From positions 3,224,001-3,288,000 of the forward strand of contig NZ_JAUSXN010000001.1 of NCBI RefSeq assembly GCF_030816015.1: a DNA stretch of 64,000 bases, read 5' to 3'. This DNA is from Pedobacter sp. W3I1. GTDB lineage: Bacteria; Bacteroidota; Bacteroidia; Sphingobacteriales; Sphingobacteriaceae. The stretch's first letter is position 1. Every line of letters begins with the position of its first letter. Positions 34,258-43,098 of this stretch are shown here, piece after piece. A program made the translations under genes and the position numbers. The notes beneath the pieces are model-generated. The model had not been told where the DNA came from. It saw nothing but the letters and a program-made list of their open reading frames with translations, and ran no database searches.

Positions 34258-35226
34258 ATGTCAGTATTAGTATATGTAGAACAAGCTGAGGGAAAATTTA
34301 AGAAATCTGTATTTGAAGCCGTATCTTATGCCAAAGCCATTGCCGATCAACAATCAACTAATTTAACCGCAATTTCTATAGGCGATGTGGCCGACAGCGA
34401 ATTAAAGGAATTAGGTAAATACGGCGCATCAAAAGTATTAAATGTAAATACCGATCAATTAAAAACCTTTGTAAATCAGGCTTATGCGAGCGTTATTGCT
34501 GCAGCGGCAGAAAAAGAAGGTGCCGATATTGTTGTTCTGTCTAACTCTTTCTCTGGTAAAGGTTTAGCGCCGCGTATTGCAGTAAAGCTTAAAGCTGGTT
34601 TAGCTGACGGTGCTGTAGAATTACCAAGCACTGATGGCAAATTTTCGGTTAAGAAAACTGCCTTCTCTGGTAAAGCATTCGCCATTACCGAATTAACATC
34701 GGCCAATAAAGTAATTGCCTTAAACCCAAATGCATTTGGTGTTAAAGAAAATGTTGCAGATGCGGCAATAGAAACCTTCGCAGCCGATATTAAACAATCA
34801 GACCTGGGTACTGTTATTAAGGAGATTGTTAGGGCAACTGATAAAGTTTCGTTACCGGATGCAGAATTAGTAGTTTCGGCCGGCAGAGGTTTAAAAGGAC
34901 CAGAAAATTGGGGAATGATCGAAGAATTAGCTGGCTTATTAGGAGCAGCTACAGCATGTTCTAAACCAGTATCGGATGCAGACTGGAGGCCACACTCAGA
35001 ACACGTTGGTCAAACTGGTATTGCCATTAGTCCTAACCTTTATATTGCTATCGGTATTTCTGGCGCTATCCAGCATTTGGCTGGTGTGAGCTCATCAAAA
35101 GTGATTGTTGTAATTAACAAAGATCCGGAAGCTCCATTCTTTAAAGTGGCCGATTATGGTATTGTTGGCGATGCTTTTGAGGTTGTGCCAAAATTAATTG
35201 AAGCATTAAAAGCACATAAAGGATAA
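34258..35226 (+). CDS. etfA: Electron transfer flavoprotein, alpha subunit
   Basis: 322 residues. The N-terminal domain is EtfB-like; the C-terminal FAD-binding domain contains VSAGRGLKGPENWGMIEELA, VGQTGIAISPNLYIAIGISGAIQHLAG and VVINKDPEAPFFKVADYGIVGD, the classic alpha-subunit signature. It binds the redox-active FAD. It is in an operon with etfB. A family A palindrome lies 4 bases after its stop and could end or stabilise the message. Confidence 0.97.
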   Translation: MSVLVYVEQAEGKFKKSVFEAVSYAKAIADQQSTNLTAISIGDVADSELKELGKYGASKVLNVNTDQLKTFVNQAYASVIAAAAEKEGADIVVLSNSFSGKGLAPRIAVKLKAGLADGAVELPSTDGKFSVKKTAFSGKAFAITELTSANKVIALNPNAFGVKENVADAAIETFAADIKQSDLGTVIKEIVRATDKVSLPDAELVVSAGRGLKGPENWGMIEELAGLLGAATACSKPVSDADWRPHSEHVGQTGIAISPNLYIAIGISGAIQHLAGVSSSKVIVVINKDPEAPFFKVADYGIVGDAFEVVPKLIEALKAHKG

Positions 35227-35230
35227 TTTT

Positions 35231-35288
35231 TGTCATCCTGAGCCTGTCGAAGGATTAAATTAAATGTTTCGACAAGCTCAACATGACA
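35231..35288. repeat. Dispersed palindromic element, family A (etfA-BFN gap)
   Basis: TGTCATCCTGAGCCTGTCGA (35231-35250) pairs imperfectly with TCGACAAGCTCAACATGACA (35269-35288). It fills almost the whole gap and includes the ATG at 35283 that could be mistaken for the start of the next gene. Confidence 0.85.
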
Positions 35289-35297
35289 TCGACAAAT

Positions 35298-35912
35298 ATG
35301 AAAAAAGTTAAATTAGATATTGTAGGTTTATCTTACAGCCAGACTCAATCTGGTGCTTATGCCCTTGTTTTAGGAGAAGTAAATGGACGCCGACGCTTAC
35401 CGATTATTATTGGTGCATTTGAAGCGCAGGCCATTGCCATAGAAATTGAGAAAATGACTCCTAGTAGGCCATTAACACATGATTTATTCAAATCAATGGC
35501 TGATACTTTTCATATCAATATTCAGGAAATTATTATTTACAATCTGGTGGATGGTGTTTTTTATGCCAAGCTGATCTGCAGCGATGGTAAAAATACACAT
35601 GAAGTTGACGCCCGGACATCTGATGCTATTGCTTTAGCGGTTCGGTTTAATGCCATGATTTATACTTATGAGTTTATTTTGGCTTCTGCAGGAATTGTGA
35701 TAGAAGGTAATGACTTTCTTTTTCTCGAAAATATGGATTCTATTGCAAAAGAGCCAGAAGCCGATAGTGTACCAACATCAACCAGCCAACAGGGCTTTGG
35801 TGATTTAACATTAGAAGAACTTCAACAAAAATTACAGGAAGCTATTGCTGAAGAGGCCTATGAAAAGGCCGCGCGGTTAAGAGATGAGCTTAACAAACGG
35901 GGAACCTCTTAA
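35298..35912 (+). CDS. Bifunctional nuclease (BFN) domain protein with C-terminal UVR motif
   Basis: I choose the ATG at 35298 (MKKVKLDIVGLSYS), because the in-frame ATG at 35283 belongs to a palindromic repeat. 204 residues: a DUF151/BFN domain (LPIIIGAFEAQAIAIEIEKM, then RPLTHDLFKSMAD and DARTSDAIALAVRFN) and a C-terminal UVR-type helix pair (LEELQQKLQEAIAEEAYEKAARLRDEL) as found in UvrB/UvrC interaction regions. BFN proteins were described as nucleases with DNase and RNase activity in plants; bacterial function is unclear. The next gene is a nucleoside permease. Confidence 0.88.
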   Translation: MKKVKLDIVGLSYSQTQSGAYALVLGEVNGRRRLPIIIGAFEAQAIAIEIEKMTPSRPLTHDLFKSMADTFHINIQEIIIYNLVDGVFYAKLICSDGKNTHEVDARTSDAIALAVRFNAMIYTYEFILASAGIVIEGNDFLFLENMDSIAKEPEADSVPTSTSQQGFGDLTLEELQQKLQEAIAEEAYEKAARLRDELNKRGTS

Positions 35913-36095
35913 TTTTTCTTAAAAAGTATTCATTCATTCAAAATTCCTTCGAATTTTTACTAAAATCTCTAAATAAAAAGCTAAATTCTAAGATGAACCA
36001 AATTGTTTAAAATAATTTAGGTTCATTTTGGATTATCATTCAAAATAGTTCTATATTCAGCTTTTACTTTCAATAATTCAAACTAAACTATTATT

Positions 36096-37475
36096 ATGAA
36101 CGTTAAGTTTCGCTTAACTATAATGAGTTTCATGCAATTCTTTGTATGGGCTGCCTGGTTGATTACGATTGCAAATTATTGGTTCGGAACCAAACAATGG
36201 GACGGCGCAGATTTTGGGGTAATTTTCTCTACAATGGGCATTGCATCGCTATTTATGCCAACTATAACAGGTATTCTTGCTGATAAATGGATCAATGCAG
36301 AAAAGTTATATGCTATTTTACATATCCTTTATGCTGCTACGATGTTTTATTTGCCCCAGGTAGAAAGTCCGCATAGTTTTTTTTGGGTAATGCTGGTAGC
36401 CATGTGCTTTTATATGCCAACCATAGCATTAAGTAATTCTATTAGTTACACAACTTTAAAGAATGGCAATTTCGATGTGGTGAAAGATTTCCCACCCATC
36501 CGCGTTTGGGGAACCGTAGGGTTTATTGTAGCCATGTGGATTACCAACTTAACAGGCAATAAAGCAAGTGCAAATCAGTTTTACATTGCAGGTATCAGTG
36601 CCTTATTATTAGGTGTATATTCTTTTACACTCCCGGCATGTAAGCCTTTGAATTTAATCAGTGAGAAAAAAACATTTGCACAAAAACTTGGCTTAGAATC
36701 ATTCAGGCTGTTTGCTGATTATAAAATGGCTCTATTTTTCATCTTTTCTATGTTTTTAGGGGCAGCATTACAATTAACAAATGCTTATGGTGATGTTTTT
36801 TTAGATGAATTTAAATTATTCCCGGTTTTTGCCGAATCTTTTGTAATCCGCTATTCTACTATCATTTTATCCATTTCTCAAATATCAGAAACGCTGTTTA
36901 TTTTGGCTATTCCATTCTTTTTGAAACGGTTTGGGATTAAATGGGTAATTGCAATTGCCATGTTTGCCTGGGTATTGCGTTTCGGCTTATTTGCTTTTGG
37001 CGATCCCTCTACCAATTTATGGATGATCATCACCTCTTGTATTGTATACGGTATGGCATTCGATTTCTTTAATATTTCGGGATCACTGTTTGTAGAAACT
37101 TCAACTACTCCAAAAACGCGTTCATCAGCCCAGGGTTTATTTATGATGATGACTAATGGTTTCGGAGCGGTGTTTGGAAGTTTAGTATCAGGCTGGATGA
37201 TTAATAAATATTTTACTACCTATTATAGCAGTATCGATTCGTTATCTAAATATGTAAAGAGCGAAGCCGATAATAAACATTTGCTTCAATTTTTGAAAAA
37301 CAAAGGAATTAGTGTATTAGAGAATGGAAATTTAAGTAGGGCATTAGATGTAAAAGACTGGCACAATATCTGGCTATCTTTCACCATCTATGTTTTAGTT
37401 ATTGCGATAGTTTTTGTAATCATATTTAAACACAAACATACCCGAGCAGAAGTAGAAGCCATTAACCATTTATAA
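36096..37475 (+). CDS. Nucleoside:H+ symporter family MFS permease (NupG/XapB-like)
   Basis: 459 residues with about twelve hydrophobic segments. The opening RLTIMSFMQFFVWAAWLITIANYWF and FSTMGIASLFMPTITGILADKWINAEKL match the NHS family, whose E. coli members NupG and XapB import nucleosides with protons. Mid-protein insert (IDSLSKYVKSEADNKHLLQFLKN) lies between late segments. It follows the BFN nuclease gene and precedes a DUF3667 gene by 15 bases. The nucleoside substrate is inferred from family only. Confidence 0.88.
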   Translation: MNVKFRLTIMSFMQFFVWAAWLITIANYWFGTKQWDGADFGVIFSTMGIASLFMPTITGILADKWINAEKLYAILHILYAATMFYLPQVESPHSFFWVMLVAMCFYMPTIALSNSISYTTLKNGNFDVVKDFPPIRVWGTVGFIVAMWITNLTGNKASANQFYIAGISALLLGVYSFTLPACKPLNLISEKKTFAQKLGLESFRLFADYKMALFFIFSMFLGAALQLTNAYGDVFLDEFKLFPVFAESFVIRYSTIILSISQISETLFILAIPFFLKRFGIKWVIAIAMFAWVLRFGLFAFGDPSTNLWMIITSCIVYGMAFDFFNISGSLFVETSTTPKTRSSAQGLFMMMTNGFGAVFGSLVSGWMINKYFTTYYSSIDSLSKYVKSEADNKHLLQFLKNKGISVLENGNLSRALDVKDWHNIWLSFTIYVLVIAIVFVIIFKHKHTRAEVEAINHL

Positions 37476-37490
37476 TTTCGATTTATCCCC

Positions 37491-38609
37491 ATGTCAGCTG
37501 GTAAGTACAGAAAAGAACACAACTGCCTAAACTGTGGCGCTCATGTTGAGAAACATTATTGTAGCGACTGCGGTCAACCAAATTTAGAATTAAAAGAAAG
37601 TTTCTGGGCTTTTATCAGTCATAGTATTGCACATTACTTTCATTTCGACAATAAATTTTTTCAAACCCTCTCTCCTCTTTTAACAAAACCTGGTCAGGTT
37701 ACACTCGATTACTTAGCTGGCAAAAGAGCCAGGTATATCAATCCGGTGAGCATGTACATCTTCGTGTCTATTGTATACTTTTTGGTGGTGTATTCGCCAA
37801 AACATGTAGAAAAAAACGCTCATGAATCAATTAAGGTTGAAAGAGAAAAAGATGAAAATGTTACGGATAGTGTTAACAAAGCACTTATGCTTCCAGGAGT
37901 ACCTAAAGCTATTGCAAATAGAACTGCAAAATCGCTGAATAAGGTCATAAAAACAAAAGACTTTAAAAGGCTTGGTTTTGCAGATCAGGAAGCAGAATTA
38001 AAAAGGCTTGAAGTAGAAAATACTTCACTTAAATCAGATTCAATTAATGACCTTATAGAAGATTTTAATGACATCCATATTGAAAGAAACGACAGTACTT
38101 ATGCTGCTTACCTGGTAAGACAAAAGAAATTACCACTTATTGAGCAGGATAATTGGTATGAGCGCATGATTAAAAAAAGAGCGATTAATATTGGCGAAAA
38201 ATCTGAAGTCATTCAAGAGACACTGGAACACAACAGACCAAAACAATACTTTTTGTTAATGCCTTTATTGGCGCTTTTTATTATGTGGAATTTCAGGAAA
38301 AATCATATTTATTATTTAAATCACCTGATTTTTGCCATCCATGGCATGACTGCCTATTTTATTGTTCAAATTTTTACCGATCCATTAATTAAACATGTTT
38401 TTGGTAAGGGTACCATTGTTACCAATATTATTGAACTTGGCGTTGTAGTTTGGATCTGCTGGTATATGTATAATGCTTTAAAAGTATTTTACCAGCGGAA
38501 ACGCTGGAGCATTATTTTTAAAATGTTTTGGATCATCGTAATGTATTGGATAGCTTTTAATGTATCAGAAGTGATCATGGTAAACCTGATTTATTACGTG
38601 GCTACTTAA
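37491..38609 (+). CDS. DUF3667 zinc-ribbon membrane protein
   Basis: 372 residues. The N-terminus has a zinc-ribbon pattern (CLNCGAHVEKHYCSDCGQPN: two CxxC pairs). DUF3667 follows (FWAFISHSIAHYFHFDNKFFQTL, TLDYLAGKRARYINPVSMYIFVS). A charged soluble stretch of about 150 residues (115-265) separates the first membrane segment from three C-terminal ones. The family is common in Bacteroidota and has no known function. It is probably co-transcribed with the upstream permease. Confidence 0.82.
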   Translation: MSAGKYRKEHNCLNCGAHVEKHYCSDCGQPNLELKESFWAFISHSIAHYFHFDNKFFQTLSPLLTKPGQVTLDYLAGKRARYINPVSMYIFVSIVYFLVVYSPKHVEKNAHESIKVEREKDENVTDSVNKALMLPGVPKAIANRTAKSLNKVIKTKDFKRLGFADQEAELKRLEVENTSLKSDSINDLIEDFNDIHIERNDSTYAAYLVRQKKLPLIEQDNWYERMIKKRAINIGEKSEVIQETLEHNRPKQYFLLMPLLALFIMWNFRKNHIYYLNHLIFAIHGMTAYFIVQIFTDPLIKHVFGKGTIVTNIIELGVVVWICWYMYNALKVFYQRKRWSIIFKMFWIIVMYWIAFNVSEVIMVNLIYYVAT

Positions 38610-38624
38610 ACTGGTATAAGAAAG

Positions 38625-38710
38625 ATCGTCATTTCGAGCGAAGTGCAACGCAGTCGAGAAATCTATTATTAGATCTCTCCATTTCGCTTCGCTCCAGTCG
38701 AGATGACGAT
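38625..38710. repeat. Dispersed palindromic element, family B
   Basis: It begins ATCGTCATTTCGAGCG, contains GAGAAATCTATTATTAGATCTCTC, and ends CCAGTCGAGATGACGAT, so both ends are nearly complementary. It lies just after the DUF3667 stop. Confidence 0.8.
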
Positions 38711-38733
38711 CAGTCGATAAAAAATAACCCCAT

Positions 38734-38768
38734 AAAAAAACCACCCGATACTATCGGGTGGTTTTTTT
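38734..38768. terminator. Bidirectional terminator between DUF3667 and gltA
   Basis: AAAAAAACCACCCGAT and ATCGGGTGGTTTTTTT form a 16-bp stem with loop ACT. It has T-runs on both strands and serves the two convergent genes. Confidence 0.92.
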
Positions 38769-38781
38769 ATGCTTAATGAAA

Positions 38782-40071
38782 TTATTTTCTGTCTTTAAGC
38801 TCAACAAATTCTCTATCCGTTTCACCTACATAAATCTGACGTGGACGACCTATCGGTTCTTTGTTTTCGTGCATTTCTTTCCATTGTGCAATCCATCCTG
38901 GTAAACGGCCTAAAGCAAATAGAACGGTAAACATTTCAGATGGGAAGCCTAATGCGCGGTAAATAATACCTGAATAGAAATCCACATTTGGATATAACTT
39001 ACGATCAATGAAGTATTGATCAGTTAAAGCTGCTTCTTCTAATTTTTTAGCAATTTCTAAAATCGGGTCATCAATACCTAAGTTTTCTAAGATATCATCG
39101 CATGCTTTTTTAATGATTTTAGCTCTTGGATCGAAGTTTTTGTAAACCCTATGTCCAAAACCCATCATGCGGAACGAATCGTTTTTATCTTTTGCTTTAT
39201 TAATCCACTTCTCTGTATCACCACCATCAGCTTTAATCAATTCAAGCATGTCGATAACAGCCTGATTGGCACCACCATGTAGCGGGCCCCAGAGTGCAGC
39301 AATACCTGCAGCAATTGAAGCATATAAATTACAGTCAGACGAACCTACAATACGTACGGTAGATGCTGAACAATTTTGCTCGTGATCTGCATGCAGAATA
39401 AGCAATTTATTCATGGCATTAACCACGATCGGATTTACATCGTAATCTTCTGTTCGCTGTCCAAAGGTCATCCAAAGAAAATTGGTTACATAATCATATT
39501 TATTTTTTGGATAAATAAGTGGATGACCTAATGATTTTTTATAAACGAAAGAAACAATGGTTGGAAATTTAGCCAAAAGTTTAATGATGGTTAAATCTTG
39601 TTCTTCTGCGGTTTGATTTGGCTTTAAACACTCAGGATAAAATGTAGATAATGAGAAGATTAATGAGCCCAACTGACCCATTGGATGAGATCTTGATGGA
39701 TAACCATCAAAAAATTTCTTCATATCTTCATGGATCAAAGTATGCTTACTGATATCAGCCTGTAAATCTTCCAATTGTTTTTGTGTTGGAAGGTCACCGT
39801 AAATAATCAGATAAATCACTTCCAGAAAACTCGATTTTGCGGCAAGCTCTTCGATGGAATATCCTCTATATTTTAAAATGCCTTTTTCACCATCTAAAAA
39901 AGTGATTTTACTTTTGGTAGAACCAGTATTTTTAAAACCAGTATCTAAAGTTACGAAGCCCGTAAGATCTCTTAATTTCGAAATATCAATGGCCTTTTCA
40001 TCTTCTGTTCCTGTAATTACTGGCAATTCTACTGTCTTACCATCAACTTTTATCTCTGCAATATCTGACAT
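38782..40071 (-). CDS. gltA: Citrate synthase
   Basis: Condenses acetyl-CoA and oxaloacetate in the TCA cycle. 429 residues, the length of the hexameric type II enzymes. It has an N-terminal beta domain (TGFKNTGSTKSKITFLDGEKGILKYRGYSIEEL), the catalytic His regions GPLHGGANQAV and MGFGHRVYKNFDPRA, and the Asp region VDFYSGIIYRALG. It ends at a bidirectional terminator. It is monocistronic, and the 132-base upstream gap presumably holds its promoter. Confidence 0.97.
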   Translation of the reverse strand: MSDIAEIKVDGKTVELPVITGTEDEKAIDISKLRDLTGFVTLDTGFKNTGSTKSKITFLDGEKGILKYRGYSIEELAAKSSFLEVIYLIIYGDLPTQKQLEDLQADISKHTLIHEDMKKFFDGYPSRSHPMGQLGSLIFSLSTFYPECLKPNQTAEEQDLTIIKLLAKFPTIVSFVYKKSLGHPLIYPKNKYDYVTNFLWMTFGQRTEDYDVNPIVVNAMNKLLILHADHEQNCSASTVRIVGSSDCNLYASIAAGIAALWGPLHGGANQAVIDMLELIKADGGDTEKWINKAKDKNDSFRMMGFGHRVYKNFDPRAKIIKKACDDILENLGIDDPILEIAKKLEEAALTDQYFIDRKLYPNVDFYSGIIYRALGFPSEMFTVLFALGRLPGWIAQWKEMHENKEPIGRPRQIYVGETDREFVELKDRK

Positions 40072-40203
40072 ATTATTGTATTGTGTTTATAGCTTCTAAA
40101 TTATATAAAATTAATATACATGCATAACAAATCTGTTAAATTAATATGAATAATTGGTCAAAATGACGTAACAATCATGCTTAATTAAATCAGATTTAAA
40201 ACC

Positions 40204-40734
40204 TTATTTTGCTTTAATCTCTTCAGCAACCCTGCCGCATTCTAACATTTCGTTACCATAATAGGGATTTTTAATTTCCTTTTCGGTTGATAACCAATCA
40301 CCACCGTTTCCTTTGTTAGCCATTGGGCAATGTTGAACATAGATTGTGCCTTTTTCTATTTCTGCATTTTTAAGTAAAGCAATTAAATCAGCACTTAAAA
40401 CGGTAAAATCTTTTCGTTGTGAAACCAGATTACTGCTCGTAGCAATTTTTCCGGCAATATCGGCGGTAGGTTCGCAACCTTCGTAGGCAGCTAAACTATT
40501 TTTTAATACAGCAGCAGATTTTTGTGTAGCTACAGCATCAGATTTTACCAGTGCATTTTTTAAATCTACATATTGTGTAAATATGGCCAGCTTCCTTTCA
40601 TCTTTTATCGAAACCTCATTTTTAACCGATACAGAATCTGTTTTTGCTGAGTCTTTTGCTTCTGATGATTTTTTATCAGCCTGATTGCAGGCCATTAATG
40701 CGGTGATTATTGCTATTCCGAATATTCTTTTCAT
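40204..40734 (-). CDS. DUF3347 lipoprotein
   Basis: I place the start at 40734 (MKRIFGIAIITALMAC), which gives a lipoprotein signal with lipobox ending LMAC; an ATG seven codons earlier adds only basic residues. 176 residues. After a Lys/Ser/Asp linker comes the DUF3347 domain (FTQYVDLKNALVKSDAVATQ ... YVQHCPMANKGNGGDWLSTEKEIKNPYYGNEML.CG), with the CPMA and Cys motif seen in domains attached to copper-efflux adaptors. That suggests metal binding at the outer face, but no copper genes are adjacent. Confidence 0.85.
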   Translation of the reverse strand: MKRIFGIAIITALMACNQADKKSSEAKDSAKTDSVSVKNEVSIKDERKLAIFTQYVDLKNALVKSDAVATQKSAAVLKNSLAAYEGCEPTADIAGKIATSSNLVSQRKDFTVLSADLIALLKNAEIEKGTIYVQHCPMANKGNGGDWLSTEKEIKNPYYGNEMLECGRVAEEIKAK

Positions 40735-40784
40735 TGCATTTGGTTTTCGGCTCAAAATAGCAATTAAAATGGTAAATAAATAAA

Positions 40785-40810
40785 AAAGTCCCGATTTTCA
40801 TCGGGACTTT
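40785..40810 (-). terminator. Intrinsic terminator of the beta-barrel gene at 40831
   Basis: AAAGTCCCGA and TCGGGACTTT form a 10-bp stem with a 6-base loop; the minus strand continues with T residues (TTTTTTA). It is 20 bases after the stop codon. Confidence 0.88.
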
Positions 40811-40830
40811 AAAATTATATGATGTTCTAA

Positions 40831-41382
40831 TTATAATTTAAAATTATAAGCCAACCTCAGGTTAAATTGTCCGGTTTTCATGAAGTAAAGATCAGAAGCG
40901 CTATTGTTTACATAACCTTCATATTTCACGCCAAGATCAAGTCCGTTTTTCCATTCATAACCTAAACCACCGGTATAAATAAAGTTCATGTTGGCGCCAT
41001 CTTTGATGGCCAAACCTGAACCAAGTTCAGTAGCCAGGTACATTCTTTCGATCGGGAATACCCTAACACCACCTAATAAAGGAATAAATTCGAATTTAAG
41101 CGGGCTGCCTTTCCATTTTAAACGGGTATAACCACCAGAAGCTGTTAAGGCTACGAAAGGGCTTAAATCATACTGAAGTTTTACATCTGCACCATAACCA
41201 TAATCCATTTCAGATTTGTCTGGAAATAATCCGCCATTTACGCCAACACCAATTTTAAAAGCCATACCGCTTCCGGTTGTCATTGGTTCGGTAGTGCCCA
41301 TTGTTTGTGCTTTTAAGTTTAAAGTGGTTAAAGTGGCAAGGGCCGTTAATGTCATTGCAAAAAGTTTAGTAACTGTTTTCAT
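40831..41382 (-). CDS. Outer-membrane beta-barrel protein, paralogue 1
   Basis: 183 residues with a signal peptide (ALATLTTLNLKAQ) and alternating hydrophobic/polar strands ending in LRLAYNFKL, a barrel C-terminus. The GLDLGVKYEGY block is shared with the neighbour at 41535-42053, whose overall plan is the same, so they are tandem paralogues. Function is unknown; small OmpA-like or OmpX-like barrels act in envelope integrity or adhesion. It has its own terminator, so the two genes are independently ended. Confidence 0.82.
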   Translation of the reverse strand: MKTVTKLFAMTLTALATLTTLNLKAQTMGTTEPMTTGSGMAFKIGVGVNGGLFPDKSEMDYGYGADVKLQYDLSPFVALTASGGYTRLKWKGSPLKFEFIPLLGGVRVFPIERMYLATELGSGLAIKDGANMNFIYTGGLGYEWKNGLDLGVKYEGYVNNSASDLYFMKTGQFNLRLAYNFKL

Positions 41383-41488
41383 TTTTAGATATTTTAATTT
41401 ATTAATTAAGGGTTTAGTTTATATACGTTAAAATATCTATTGTGGATTTTCAGGTTTTCATTTTTTTCAGAATGTTATGAAATAAAAA

Positions 41489-41511
41489 AGCCCCGACTAA
41501 AAGTCGGGGCT
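41489..41511 (-). terminator. Intrinsic terminator of the beta-barrel gene at 41535
   Basis: AGCCCCGACT and AGTCGGGGCT form a perfect 10-bp stem with a 3-base loop, followed on the minus strand by TTTTTTATTT. Confidence 0.9.
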
Positions 41512-41534
41512 CCAGATATTATATGTGATTAAGC

Positions 41535-42053
41535 TTACAAGCTAAATCCGTATGCTAAACGTAAACCAACATATCCTGTGCTAGTTCCGCTCTGAGCTAA
41601 ACCTTCATATTTAAGACCTAAATCTAAACCGTTACTCCATGCGTAACCAACAGCTGGTGAATACACAAAAGAAGTTTTGCTACCTTCGTTTGTACCGAAA
41701 CCAGCACCCAATTCTGCTAAACCATAAATTCCAGAACCAGATTCATTGAAAAAGTATTTAACACCAGCTTTTACAGGGATATATCCAAAATCAGCATAAT
41801 CAACACCAGTATTGCCAATTTCTTTACCTAAAAAACGAGTATAACCAGCAGTAACCGGAATTGATAATTGTTTATCGATATCAAATTGATAACGTAAATC
41901 TGCACCAAGCGCCACGCTATATGCATCGCTTGTTGGTATACCACCAATAATTCCTATTCCTAATTTTTGAGAAGATTGCGCATTAGCATTTGTAGTAAAG
42001 AATAAAGCCACGACAGCTGCTGAAGTAGCAATGATTTTAGTAATTGTTTTCAT
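41535..42053 (-). CDS. Outer-membrane beta-barrel protein, paralogue 2
   Basis: 172 residues. The signal peptide ends TNANAQ, then beta strands run to the terminal LRLAYGFSL. The blocks KLGIGIIGGIPT, GADLRYQFDI, VPVTAGYTRF and GLDLGLKYEG correspond to those in paralogue 1. A strong terminator follows. The family resembles small outer-membrane barrels abundant in Pedobacter. Nothing indicates a substrate. Confidence 0.82.
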   Translation of the reverse strand: MKTITKIIATSAAVVALFFTTNANAQSSQKLGIGIIGGIPTSDAYSVALGADLRYQFDIDKQLSIPVTAGYTRFLGKEIGNTGVDYADFGYIPVKAGVKYFFNESGSGIYGLAELGAGFGTNEGSKTSFVYSPAVGYAWSNGLDLGLKYEGLAQSGTSTGYVGLRLAYGFSL

Positions 42054-42174
42054 TATAAAAATTGTTTTTGAGTTAAACTATATGCATCTCCATATACAAA
42101 GGTTGTGCCAAAAGGGCTTTTTTGATGCTATTTAGCCTTAATCCAACGTTAATATGACCAATAAAAATTAAATT

Positions 42175-43098
42175 TTAAATAAGTGAAACCTTTTCAACTA
42201 TCAACTGTTTTAGTAGGTTTGCCGGTGCTGATGCATTGAGCCAAATGATTCCGATATTGTCCTTTTCCATTTTTCTGAAAAAGGTATTTTGCCGTTTGGC
42301 ATATTGGCAAATGGCAGTTCCAAGTTTCAGCTTTAGCTCATCAAAAGTGAATAGGCCATCCAGATAGTTGACGATAAATTTATATTCCAATCCGTAAAAA
42401 ACTAATATTTCTTTATTAATGCCCTCTTTAAGTAATTGTGCTACCTCCTCAATTAAGCCGGCTTTGAATCTTTCGTTCAGTCTCGTTATGATTTTAGCTC
42501 TGGTCACTTCTACTTCGTTCTTCAATCCAAAAATAACCGGTTTAATTTCGGGCCGCTCTGCAGTTTCCAGTGTATTATGTTTTAAATATTCGGCTATTTC
42601 TAATGCACGGATTAATCTCTTTTTAGAAGATAGATCAACATGATCCATGTTTTGGTTTTTATCACGCTGTAATTTTGAAATTAACGCCTCTTTCGATAAT
42701 AAATTTAGTTGATCTCTTAACAGTTGATTTACCGGAATAGCTGTAAAAGTTTGATTTTGCAACAGGCTGTGGATATACATTCCTGTTCCGCCACAAAGGA
42801 TAGGTATTTTGTTTTTTTGTGTTATAGATTCAAAGGCTTGATAGAAGTCGTTTTTAAAAGCGTCTACATGATAACGTTCGCCAGGTTCTAAAATATCAAT
42901 TAAATGGTAAGGAATTGTTTTTCCATTTATATGGTACTCCTGCAAATCTTTACCGGTACCAATATCCATTCGTTTAAATATCTGACGGCTATCGGCACTA
43001 ATAATTTCTCCATTTAAAGCATCCGCTACGCTTACCGCCAGCTTAGTTTTGCCAGAGGCAGTTGCCCCTAAAATAATGATGAGATTATGCTGATCCAT
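42175..43098 (-). CDS. miaA: tRNA dimethylallyltransferase
   Basis: Adds dimethylallyl to A37 of tRNAs reading U-starting codons. 307 residues, normal. P-loop GATASGKTKLAV (11-22), substrate block SADSRQIFKRMDIGTGK, and GGTGMYIHSLLQ and QYAKRQNTFFRK near the C-terminus are diagnostic. Its ATG overlaps the stop of the upstream gene (TAATG), so it is translationally coupled to the unusual protein at 43098-43880. Confidence 0.95.
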   Translation of the reverse strand: MDQHNLIIILGATASGKTKLAVSVADALNGEIISADSRQIFKRMDIGTGKDLQEYHINGKTIPYHLIDILEPGERYHVDAFKNDFYQAFESITQKNKIPILCGGTGMYIHSLLQNQTFTAIPVNQLLRDQLNLLSKEALISKLQRDKNQNMDHVDLSSKKRLIRALEIAEYLKHNTLETAERPEIKPVIFGLKNEVEVTRAKIITRLNERFKAGLIEEVAQLLKEGINKEILVFYGLEYKFIVNYLDGLFTFDELKLKLGTAICQYAKRQNTFFRKMEKDNIGIIWLNASAPANLLKQLIVEKVSLI

